64,000 nt of DNA, from contig OZ025724.1 in NCBI GenBank assembly GCA_964019335.1, positions 365,001 through 429,000 of the forward strand. The letters are read 5' to 3'. This stretch comes from Diplonema japonicum. Taxonomy: Eukaryota; Euglenozoa; Diplonemea; Diplonemida; Diplonemidae. Below are positions 31,600-40,627 of the stretch, one piece after another (the first letter of the stretch is position 1; each line of letters opens with the position of its first letter). The position numbers and the translations under genes are program-made. The notes below the pieces were generated by a model. The model had not been told where the DNA came from. It made no database searches and saw only the letters and a program-made list of their open reading frames with translations.

Positions 31600-31968
31600 C
31601 CGGATTTGTATTTATATTGTTCAGTTTTAATAATGGTCTGGGGATTTAGTGTACTGTATAAATTATGTACCTTTTTCGGATTTTGGACCCAACTTGGGAC
31701 TTTTTACAGAACAATACAAAAAACTATTTTTATTATTTTTGGCCTGACCCCCCCCCCCCCCCCCCAGGACAGGCCCCACTAAAATCAAAGCCACGTTTCC
31801 CCGGCTGGGGGGTATTTTGCTTTTGTCTTGGGATTTTTTTATTTTTAGGGATATTTTCTGGGATTTTTTTTTATTTTTATAATTTTTATGTTCTGTTTTA
31901 ATGGTGTTCTGTAAATATTTTTTGCCCAATTTGGGACTTTTCACATAACAATATAAGTACAAATCCGG
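31600..31968. mobile_element. 369-bp MITE with TA target duplication
   Basis: The ends CCGGATTTGTATTTATATTGTT and AACAATATAAGTACAAATCCGG are inverted repeats, flanked by TA on both sides (31598-31599 and 31969-31970), typical of the Tc1/mariner superfamily. Inner phrases around TTGGGACTTTT are repeated near both ends. It has no gene. Confidence 0.75.
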
Positions 31969-32042
31969 TATAAAAAAAAAAAGATAAAATAAAAAAAAAA
32001 GAGAGAGAGGGAGAAAAGGAAAAGAGGGAAAAAAATATCAGT

Positions 32043-32480
32043 CTAGTTCTTCACAAGCTCAACACCACCGAAGATGGTCATCAGAAGCCCGGCCACAAAG
32101 GAGAAGGCCCTGTAGGGCTGCACGCCGAGGATGTAGGAGAAGGCTTGGATGTAGCGTGCGATGACGAAAGCCCAGATGAGTTTGATGTGCTGCTCGGTGG
32201 TGTTCTTCGTGAGGCCGATCATAAGGTAGATGGCAAAGAAGATGGACTCGTTCTCGAGGGAGTTGGACACCACCCCGTGCAGGCGGCCGATGTCGATGGG
32301 AGGCCCGTAGGCACCCAGGGTGACCTTGAACATGGTCCCGATGAGAGGGTGCATGGTGGTGTCCTCACCCACTTTGTACGAGCTCGTGATAAGCCTCGTC
32401 CTCACAGTCAGAAGGTGAGTCACGCACATCTTGAGCCCGAGGAGCCCAGTCGCCTTACCAAGGGTGTTCATGTAGTCAGA

Positions 32481-32483
<3 letters not shown>
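32043..32483 (-). CDS. MAPEG-family membrane protein (microsomal GST-like)
   Basis: The 146-residue protein matches the MAPEG family (microsomal glutathione transferase 1/prostaglandin E synthase type) in size and layout: four hydrophobic helices and, after the first loop, the signature region GRLHGVVSNSLENESIFF, which parallels the family pattern ERxxRAHxNxxENxxxF with Arg, His, Asn and Glu kept. Such enzymes sit in the endoplasmic reticulum or outer mitochondrial membrane and conjugate glutathione or reduce lipid hydroperoxides. The exact substrate here is unknown. The ATG follows directly on a 31-nt A tract. Confidence 0.85.

Positions 32484-32514
<31 letters not shown>
32484..32514 (-). 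promoter_or_regulatory. A tract abutting MAPEG start
   Basis: A 31-nt A tract (sense) runs directly into the ATG. Confidence 0.35.
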
Positions 32515-32515
<1 letters not shown>

Positions 32516-33183
32516 TGTGTGTTATGTGCTGTCATTTTTTTTTTTACATCAAACTCATGGCTTACAACAAAAAAAGAAAAAAAAAAAAAGAGGGGGAGGG
32601 GATGAGTGGGGAACACCCCGTTGCAACATGCATGTCAATGCACGAGAAAAAAAAAGAAGAAAAAAAGAAGAAAGAAAAGAGGGGGAACATCAACGTATGA
32701 ACCCTGTGTAAGGTAACCAGTGTCGGTGTGGGTTTGTGGTCGTAGTACTTACTTAGCACCACGGGTTACATGAGACCTCAGGAAACGGGGCTTTATCTTC
32801 TTAAAAGAGGAAGAAGAACAAGCATCTCTGGACGTTCACTCACGCACGGTGCCCTCTCATGTTCTCATTCCTCACCTTCTCCTTGTTAGCAGACACCATT
32901 GCCTTGAAGACCACCGTTGTAAAGGATCGATGTCCGGCATGTTGTGTTGCCTGAGGAACAGGTGGGCTGTGCAGGGTAGAGCTTAGCAATAACCCACCAT
33001 AAAGAAAGCGAGTGAGAGTGAGGGAGAAATAAAAGAGAAAAGAAGAAGAAGAGTATTCATAAAAAAAGGGGGGACGCGAAGAGGGGTGTGATCACAAAAA
33101 AAAGGGGGGGGGGGAAGAAGAAGAAAAAGGTGTCTTTGAAGGGAACCTGCAGTATGTGACAGGATCGCCTAACGACAATCAAC
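32515..33183. other. Intergenic; possible LINE 3' tail
   Basis: Purine-rich stretches flank a unique block (about 32700-33000). Part of it lies just downstream of the LINE remnant on the minus strand and could be its untranslated tail. No gene is seen. Confidence 0.4.
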
Positions 33184-34970
33184 TCATCTAGTGTTTGATC
33201 CCTTCTGTCGTGGTAGTGCCTTAGGCCCGTCGTAGTATCTCATCAGCAGCTTGGGCGTGAAACCGACTAGCGAGTTGTTGAGGATGCAATGCGTTCGCAG
33301 TTGCTCCTCTAGGATCGGGTGGGTTGCCTTCGGGGACGCGAAGACCGGACGAGTGGAGTATCCAATGATGGAATGGCTGTGGAGCCCCAGGGTACGCAGT
33401 GAGTGTACTGACTTCTTAGTTTCTGCTGGAATCAGGTGATTCCCCGTTCCTGTTCTGTGTGCCCTGTCCAGGACGTTGAGGATTCTTCCGATTTTCCTAG
33501 CCCAGCATGCCAGGTCTTCACCACCCATGTGGATTCTCTCCGTTGCTATGAAGTCGACAGCAAGCTCCGCCTTGGACACTTGCCCTCCATCCTTGCCCCA
33601 TTTCAGGGCACTCAGCCATTTGAGGACAAACGGGATCAGCCCCGGGAAGTACTTCTTCCCCAGCCCGTGCTTGTGATACCAAATGAGGGGTTTCGGTTCT
33701 AATAGGTTTCCCGGTTGGAATGGTCTTTTCCAGAAGTGCAGATTGTCGTATCTGACCTGCTTCTCGGTGTGCAGGCTCTCGAGTTTCCCCGCAATTTCCG
33801 CAAACATCAGGTGTAGTTCCTTGACACTTGTCAGGCTTATGTCCATATCAGAGGTAATAATGCCGTGTAGTCGGGCGCAGCTTGGCCAGCTGACGTGGTC
33901 TTGCACCAGCCGAATGCGGTCAGTGTTGGTCGTTCTGCAGTCGGCGTGCGCTGGGCATTGCCAGATCGTATGTTGTAGTAGGGAGCTGGTCCCGTTCCCA
34001 ATGTTATATGGTGTGCCACACCCCAGGCATTTCGTATGTGAGCCGTTCATGTCGCCGTAAGCTCTGGGGTGTAGGGGAAGCATCGCGCCCGCAATGGCAC
34101 AAAGTATCCTCCTTGCTTTCTGTGGGTTGGTGGTCGTCACCTCGTTGTGGAGGAAGTTCGTTTTCTCCTCGTCAATGCCTGTTTCGACCCCCTGGTAGGT
34201 GTCTCGCTCTTCGGCCAGATCCTCACGTAGTTTGGCTTTCAGCAGCGTCCTGATCTCGTGTTTCAGGAGCTGTTTGCCTTGCGGTAGTATCTTCGTCTGG
34301 AAGTCCTTCCACCTTGACCCTATTTCTCGGAGCCATAGGTCTGCATTGGCAAATGGTCCCATCGGAAATGATGGAGAGCCTTGATCCCTTGCTCTCCTGT
34401 ACGCTTCCCAGCATGATATGAAAAGGGACTTGTTCGAATGTCGTGTGCAAAGTCGTCCCAGAGTAGAGATGGCCTTGTAGATCGCAGTAGAGTACGGGTC
34501 CAGGGTGTGTCCCTTATGGGCAATTCCCAGCAGGGCGCTGGAGGAGCGCATTGGGTTGCGGGCACCCCAGACGCAAAGAGTGATCCGCTTCTTCAATTTC
34601 TCCAGCCAAGAGTCCGGGATCGGGTCGAACAGGATGCCGTAGAAGGCGGATGGCAGGATGTTCTCTGCGATGATCCGTACCTTGCGATCGTGGTATAGCC
34701 TAGTTGAGGCGAGGCGTTCTATTTCGGCCAGGGCTTTGTGGACCCTCGAGTTATCCCTCCTGCTCGGCTGGAAGTAGATTTGTACCCCTAAGATTTGCAG
34801 ACTACTGGTCGTGGCAAAGGTCTCTCCGTTCAACTTCACATTCCCCCGGAAAAAGAAGATATTTCATGTGACTCTTCGCCCACACATATGAAACCGTCCC
34901 GTCACGCCAGCTTCTCGTCGCACCTTCGGGTGCACCCTCGCTTCGTCCGGACGGCTACATTTTTACTCAC
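33184..34970 (-). mobile_element. 5'-truncated non-LTR retrotransposon (LINE) remnant
   Basis: The long open frame (33184-34839, about 551 codons, no ATG at its start) is the C-terminal part of a LINE polyprotein. It begins inside the late reverse-transcriptase region (LNGETFATTSSLQILGVQI, like the LGV motif after the RT fingers), continues through the RT connection with CVWGARN, and contains a zinc-finger-like CLGCGTPYNIG...H...C segment typical of the region after RT in R2/I/L1-type LINEs. Upstream, to about 34970, another frame gives SYVWAKSHMKYLLFPG, which joins the first after a shift at a G5 run. The catalytic YxDD part is missing, so the copy was truncated on insertion, as LINEs usually are. 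It has the same strand as host genes. Confidence 0.8.
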
Positions 34971-34999
34971 AAAAAAGAACGGTGAAAAGAAAGAATAAT

Positions 35000-35245
35000 A
35001 GCGCCCCATAGCCCCATATCTCTAAACCCTGTTTGGTCAATCCTGAACTTGCTCTGAGGGGAGGGGGCATCAGAGGGAATTTCAAGGAAACCTTTCTCAA
35101 GAATTATAGCGTTCAAGAACCAACCCTTCTGAGAGAGTTTTGTAAATGATTTTCGGGGGAGGGGGACTTATTTGTGGTCAGCACAATTCTTCTGCATCCT
35201 CCTAACGGAAGGGCACACGGGTTTTAGAGATATGGGGCGTAATAA
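35000..35245. mobile_element. MITE-like element, TTACGC family
   Basis: The ends GCCCCATATCTCTAAACCC and GGGTTTTAGAGATATGGGGCGTAATA are inverted repeats about 240 bp apart. The ends match the element at 8469-8804 (CATATCTCTAAAACC). There is no gene inside. Confidence 0.65.
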
Positions 35246-35371
35246 GAAAGAGAAGGGGGGAAAAAAAGGGCGGGGAAGTAAGTGGTTTTCGTCTGGCAAT
35301 TCCTGTAAAGGCTTTGCGTAAAAAAGAGAGGGGAGGGAAATGAAGGGAAAATGCAATTTTTTTTTTTTTTC

Positions 35372-37753
35372 TTATTCTTTTTTACCAGTCAGGATTCGCA
35401 TGCTCTTCCCCTTGATGAGCACTGTACGCGTTGCCTGTCGTAGCCGTTCTTGCGCCCCCGACCCACCCGGACATGGCTCTTCTCCGATGAGGGTGACCAC
35501 TCTGTTATTCTCTTGGCATGCCTGGTTACGGAGAGTGAGTGAGAGCTTCCTGGTGGAAGGTTTCCGCGCGTCGAGTGTGGGCAGCTCGAGCCGACCAGCA
35601 CCATTTGTGGGGGAGAATACGGCACCGGAAGAGGTCACACGGCTAACTATACCCGGAACGTCCGGGGGTTCATCATCGATCACAAAGCTTTTTCGAGACT
35701 GGCTACGGGCAGACTTCGGCGAGGCATAAGAACCTCCTGAGAACGTTGACTGGTGTAGCTGTAGCTGCTGCTGCGACTTTGGGCTGGCGTTCTCGCCCAA
35801 GTCGTCCAAGGAAAAGGTAGCTTCGTTAACAAGATGCGACACCGACGGCGCCGGCGCCATCTTCGGAGACAACGGTTCGAAGGTCGCTACGGAACCCGTC
35901 AGCTTCACCACGTCCATGTGTGCCATCCTCCGGTCAAGTTCTTCGTTGATCGCATTTTCGAAATTCGAATTTGGGTACATCTCAAAGATGTTCAAGAAGT
36001 CCTCTTTTGTGAGCATGAACAGGTCGCACACTGTAACCGTCCGTACCGCGGCGGTACGCTTTGTCTCCCTTAGAATCGCGATTTCTCCAAACCAGGACCC
36101 GTCTTGCAGGATCACGACTTGCTTCTCCACTCCGTCCACTGGAACTAGCACCTCTACAGCACCGGAGGCAATGAAAAACATCTCCTTCCCTGTCTCTCCG
36201 ATTTCAATAACATGCATGTTCGGCTCCAACACGATCCGCATCAGCTTCTCTGCAAGCTTCGCCAGAATATACCCCTCTGCCGCTTGGAACATCGGTACTT
36301 GTCTCAAAAGCTTCAATCTTATCTGGATCCCGATCTTATTCTGCATGTAAGGCGGGAACAGCTCCAAGATCTCTGCGTAGTTAGACGTCGCTCCCTCACC
36401 GAAGATGAACGGGTAGATGCAGAAGGCTTCCTTTTGAACGGAAAGGGGGACCTCGTACCGCTTCATGAGCGACAGAAGCATGGATTTGATGTGCTTTTCC
36501 TTCTGCTCGACATGGTCGAGGGCCATGAAGTACACCGAGATGTTACCCAGGAACCACCCGAAGAACCCACTCCCAATCAGCATCAGGACGATCGAGAAAG
36601 ACTTCATTCGCGTGGAGTCGGAAATCACATCACCATACCCCACAGAGGTGGTGGTCTGGACCGCCCAGTACAGGGACTCGATGTAGTCGCCCATGTTGTG
36701 GTTCCGCTCGGCTGTCATCATATGGATGCAGGCTATGGTGTGGTGCATGCAGACTATCCAGACAACGCAGAACAGCGGGACGTGTCTTCGGTCGTACAAC
36801 GGGTTCGACGTCCTGAAGAGCGAAATACTGCGGATCATCTTCAGTGTCCTGACCAACCCGGTGATCCGGAACACGTTCACTGAGACGCCCAGCATCAGCA
36901 GGTCATACGGGATGGCCACGAAGACGTCGAATGCGAACCAGCTCTTTACGTACAACCGTTGCACTGCTGCCTTATCGTCGTCGATCAGCTGCCATCCTAT
37001 GAGTCTTGCTGTGATCAGCGTGGCATGGATCAGGACTAAATACATCAGTGTACTGGCGCTCAAAATGGCAAGCTCCACACCCGAAGGAGTTCGGTCTATC
37101 TGGTACGTGCAGACGAAGTAGGTGGTCACAGTGTACTCCACGACAGCGAAGAGGAGCCCTGCGATCTCGACACCTGTGATGTACCGGCACTCGGGGAGCA
37201 TTAATTGTGGCTCAACCTCCACTTCGTCATGCGTGGTGAGCTCGGATGAGCCTGACGTTTCGCCTATCGACCGCGCATCGGTGTCGTCGTTGTTCTGTTC
37301 CGTTTGTTGGTCGCGTTCCAACCGGTAGTTTCGGATTGATTCGTGCCGTGGAACGGGAAACGTGTCTGGTGTGCTGAGCTGTGCTGTGAGATCGCTGTTG
37401 ACTACGCTGCTTCCAAGGTCTTCGTAGTCGGCTGAGCAGAGGGACTCTCCTCTTTCAACTGACCCCCCCACAGACGGTGGGTGTGCTGAAGGTGGCGCCT
37501 TCGGTGCCATGGTTGCGAAGATGCTCCCGCGCTGTGAGCCGGATGCCTTGGAGCGCATGTCTTTGATCCCGCCTGTCTTCCACAAGGTCTTGCCCCATGT
37601 CGTCGTCTTTGAGGGGGTCACGGCCTTCGGGCCGTCTACCCGTTCGAGCAGCACTTCCAACGCATCCTCGATCTTGTTAAACTTTGCTGCCGTCCATTTC
37701 TTCACCTCGCTCAGCGTTGTCTGCCGCAGGTCGGGCTGCGACTCGTGTCGCAA
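35372..37753 (-). CDS. Voltage-type K+ channel with cyclic-nucleotide-binding domain
   Basis: The long open frame encodes a six-helix channel of the CNBD family (HCN/EAG/CNG superfamily). S1-S6 lie at about residues 190-410; S4 (RITGLVRTLKMIRSISLFR) keeps five basic residues; the selectivity filter TTTSVGYGD predicts K+ selectivity. A C-linker follows and a cyclic-nucleotide-binding domain at about residues 475-600 has GETGKEMFFIASG and FGEIAILRETKRTAAVRT, keeping the Glu and Arg of the phosphate-binding cassette. The tail is Gln/Ser-rich. The start is uncertain: the frame begins with a TTG and runs on upstream into a 41-nt A tract with no ATG; in-frame ATGs lie at residues 66 (37558) and 82 (37510). 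A pogo transposon is inserted just beyond the A tract, so the original 5' end may be lost or separated. Confidence 0.88.
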   Translation of the reverse strand: MRHESQPDLRQTTLSEVKKWTAAKFNKIEDALEVLLERVDGPKAVTPSKTTTWGKTLWKTGGIKDMRSKASGSQRGSIFATMAPKAPPSAHPPSVGGSVERGESLCSADYEDLGSSVVNSDLTAQLSTPDTFPVPRHESIRNYRLERDQQTEQNNDDTDARSIGETSGSSELTTHDEVEVEPQLMLPECRYITGVEIAGLLFAVVEYTVTTYFVCTYQIDRTPSGVELAILSASTLMYLVLIHATLITARLIGWQLIDDDKAAVQRLYVKSWFAFDVFVAIPYDLLMLGVSVNVFRITGLVRTLKMIRSISLFRTSNPLYDRRHVPLFCVVWIVCMHHTIACIHMMTAERNHNMGDYIESLYWAVQTTTSVGYGDVISDSTRMKSFSIVLMLIGSGFFGWFLGNISVYFMALDHVEQKEKHIKSMLLSLMKRYEVPLSVQKEAFCIYPFIFGEGATSNYAEILELFPPYMQNKIGIQIRLKLLRQVPMFQAAEGYILAKLAEKLMRIVLEPNMHVIEIGETGKEMFFIASGAVEVLVPVDGVEKQVVILQDGSWFGEIAILRETKRTAAVRTVTVCDLFMLTKEDFLNIFEMYPNSNFENAINEELDRRMAHMDVVKLTGSVATFEPLSPKMAPAPSVSHLVNEATFSLDDLGENASPKSQQQLQLHQSTFSGGSYASPKSARSQSRKSFVIDDEPPDVPGIVSRVTSSGAVFSPTNGAGRLELPTLDARKPSTRKLSLTLRNQACQENNRVVTLIGEEPCPGGSGAQERLRQATRTVLIKGKSMRILTGKKE

Positions 37754-37764
37754 GGCTTCTTGCT

Positions 37765-37765
<1 letters not shown>

Positions 37766-37806
<41 letters not shown>
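37766..37806 (-). promoter_or_regulatory. A tract upstream of channel gene
   Basis: A 41-nt A tract (sense) precedes the first codons of the open frame. The pogo transposon starts 9 nt beyond it. Confidence 0.35.
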
Positions 37807-37809
<3 letters not shown>

Positions 37810-37815
37810 TATATA

Positions 37816-39367
37816 CTGTAAAACAAAAATCACCGGAAGATAAAATGTCCGGAAGCTCTGGCGGTCCGGATATTTTTTCTTCCGGACATTTTTTTCCTGG
37901 GACCCCCCTTTTTTTTTTAAAGGGCTGGACCCGAAAACAGATGAAACTAGTGTCTGTAGCAAGAGAAAATCAAACGAAAATCAGAGAATTGAATTACGTA
38001 CTTTTCCAGATCCTGATTGTTTGCTTCTACCACAAGCTTGTTGAACCGAACCACTGTGCTTGCTTTAGGGTTGTTCTTATGCTTTGCGGGTTTGCGTCAT
38101 GGAGCCAATGTCCAGTATATCAGACTGGAAGCACCGCTTTGGTAGCTCCAAGGTCGATCCCCCTGCCGCACCCGTTACTGCGGGTCGCAAGCCTCTTCTG
38201 AACTAGGAAGAAACAACAAAGCTCTTTGTTTGGATCAGGTGCAGAACGGAAGGGGGTGCCGGTAGCAGCGTCGGGCATCTGCCTGTATGCAGAGGGCCAA
38301 CCAGCTGTGCTCCAAGCATGGCATCACAAGCCGCCGCCCAACAATAGGCGAGTCTAGCAGCCCCAAAGACACCCAACCAGCGAGGAGGTTCACAGGGATC
38401 AGGCCGGTTGACCTGGAACATGGACCAGCTGCTGCCACTGGGAAGAAGACGAAAAGGGGTCCCAAGGTTGTCAAGGTTAGGGATTTGGGACAAGCGTGCC
38501 GTCACCGGACAGTTTTGCGTTTCCCTGTCTGGTGGCAAACTGCACCCGCAGTTAATTTACACGGGAAAAACAGAACCAGCTCGCGGCAGGAAATACCCCG
38601 GGTCCGTCCCTCGTGTTGCACACCCCCCAAAAGGCTGGAGTTTAACAGCTTCGAAATCTCACTGGGCCACCCAGGAAACGCTTCGGCTCTGGGTAAAAGA
38701 TTTGTTTCTCCCCTTTGCTACAACCTCATCGAGTCATCGGGCTGAGCACCCACCGAGCCCATCCTACTCATCATTGATGACTACAATGTCCACACTACGC
38801 AGGCTTTTGTGAACCTGTTTTCAGAAACAAACGTTCACTTAGCGTTTGTCCCCCAGACCTCACCTATTTGTGCCAGCCCAAGACTTGCTGAGGCCGAGGC
38901 CAGGCGCACTGCCAAGACTGCGAAGGCAGCTGAAATGATTGTAAGTTAAGCAGCAAACAAGACGGCCAGACGTGCGGACAGGTAGCCCTTTCCTCGCCCC
39001 TTTTTTTAGTTTTATTGGTCGGGAAAAGTACTCTCCAACCTGCTGGGACGCAGCCATTGAAGGGTGCCTCTCACCTGAAGATATTCCCACTTGCAATATC
39101 ATTTCAGTCACCTGAAGAGGTCAGCATCTGGAGGAGTCGCGAGATATATCCTTCCCCTTTTTCGCTTTCGTCGGATTTGAATTTTATTTTTGCCGTTCTT
39201 AAGACTCCTGCAACAGAAATATAAGTTTTCCAGACACAGGGTACAGTCGTAGGACAGGCTAGGTACCCCCTTAGAAAAGTGCCCAAAAAAAAATGTCCGG
39301 AAGAAAAAATCACCGGATGTTTCGGCGGTCCGGATATTTTATCTTCCGGTGGATTTTTGTTTTACAG
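37816..39367 (+). mobile_element. pogo-type DNA transposon, 1552 bp
   Basis: The ends CTGTAAAACAAAAATCACCGG and its near complement TCCGGTGGATTTTTGTTTTACAG form terminal inverted repeats of about 80-95 bp, each carrying an inner hairpin with GTCCGGA. TA flanks both sides (37814-37815 and 39368-39369). Inside, plus-strand frames give a pogo/CENP-B-like DDE_1 transposase, broken by frameshifts. It lies between the channel gene and the RRM gene, its left end immediately upstream of the channel gene. Confidence 0.88.
38330..38960 (+). pseudogene. pogo-type transposase remnant
   Basis: One frame reads TGKKTKRGPKVVKVRDLG; another AVTGQFCVSLSGGKLHPQLIY, then TGKTEP and PPKGWSLTASKSHWATQE; a third gives PILLIIDDYNVHTTQAF (with the second catalytic Asp in IIDD), FVPPD and LTYLCQP. 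This order matches DDE_1 superfamily transposases (pogo/Tigger). At least two frameshifts separate the blocks, so it is inactive as read. Confidence 0.8.
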
Positions 39368-39591
39368 TATTTTATATTTTGCCCCCAATACCAGGATTAC
39401 CGGCTCTTCTGGCGTCCCAACACCATCAGACATCGGAAGATATCGTGCCCCCCCCCCCCCCCCCCTCTTAGGTAAGAAAGTGTGAGAAAAGCTAAATATG
39501 AACGGGGGGGGGAGAAAAATAAAAGCAGTTTTTTTTCTTCCTCCCCCTAATTGTACCCAACCCTTTTTTTTTTGATTTTTCTTTTCTTTCA

Positions 39592-40071
39592 TCACTCTGC
39601 CACGCTTACTGTCACAGCCTGGCCAGCCACGCGTTTGTTCTGCAGCGTCTTAATTGCAACGCCTACTGAGGGGAGGAAATTGTATGTCAGCAAGGCACAC
39701 GTTTCGAACAGCCTGATGTCAGCTATTGGTCCAGGAGCTGAGAAGACTTGCCTGATGTCCCCGGTCCCCGTGCCAGGAGCCAAGCCCCCGATTAGGATAG
39801 TTTTTGAAAAATGGCGTTTTACCTTCTTGGCGCCTGGTGCATCTCCCAGCCCCATCCATGAGAAGGCTTCCTCACCTCCGCACGAAATATCACTGTCTGA
39901 ATCGTGCCTTGTGCGCTTTTGGTCAATCTCTATGCTGTCAGACCTCCTCCTCTTTCTCTTCTTCTCTTTCTTCTTCTTTTTCACTTTTTTCTCCAACCCT
40001 TTCAGCTCATCCAGCAGCCTCTCGCGTTCTATCTTCAACAACTCCTCTTGTGCATGGTCCCTGGTACTCAT
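39592..40071 (-). CDS. Small RRM RNA-binding protein
   Basis: Starting at 40071 (MSTRDHAQEELLKIERERL), the 159-residue protein has an N-terminal coiled-coil-like helix, a strongly basic patch (KKVKKKKKEKKRKRRRSD, likely a nuclear localisation signal), an acidic-Ser stretch and a C-terminal RNA recognition motif. RNP2 is ILIGGL, RNP1 is the degenerate CALLTYNF and the domain ends QAVTVSVAE. The residue order fits a single RRM of about 72 residues. It may bind RNA in the nucleus, for example in splicing or rRNA processing; the target is unknown. Upstream in-frame codons are low-complexity and lack support. Confidence 0.75.
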   Translation of the reverse strand: MSTRDHAQEELLKIERERLLDELKGLEKKVKKKKKEKKRKRRRSDSIEIDQKRTRHDSDSDISCGGEEAFSWMGLGDAPGAKKVKRHFSKTILIGGLAPGTGTGDIRQVFSAPGPIADIRLFETCALLTYNFLPSVGVAIKTLQNKRVAGQAVTVSVAE

Positions 40072-40627
40072 CGTCCCATATCTTTTTTTTTTCTTCTTCT
40101 TTTTTTTTACCTTTCTATTTTCGCTGGAGACGCAGAGAGAGAAGAAAAACAAAAAAGCCAAGAAGAAAATAAAAAACAAAAGGAGATACAGGATGTCTAA
40201 AAAAAAAGGGAGGGGGGGATTTCATTTTGCGTGTATAAACGAAAAAATGTTAACAAGGCTTGCTTTTGAGGTTAAAGGGTGTGAGCGCAAATTAAAAAAA
40301 AAGAAAGAAAGAAAGAAAAAGAGGGGAAAAAAAAAGGGGGGGGGATGGGGATGGTAAAGAAACCAGTGCGGGAAAAAGAAATACAAGAGACAATAAAGGA
40401 GCCCAGTGTTTAGTGGCGGCCTGCACAAGCACTGTCTACTTGACTACAGGATGTACTTCCTTATATCTTCGTGTTACTCCCACAACTTTAAAAGAAAAGA
40501 CCCATCGCATGGCTCGGGAGCTCCCCCCCCCCCCCCCCCCCCCCCGAGGTTGCCTTGAACACTATAGTATGAGGGGAAAGATTTATTTGCAAGAAAAAAC
40601 TACATTCAAAAGGAAAAAAAAGCCGCC

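Noticed and set aside
33184-34839. Host protein of 551 residues
   Set aside because: The reverse-transcriptase connection and zinc-finger segment mark it as the end of a LINE, without start codon or catalytic part.
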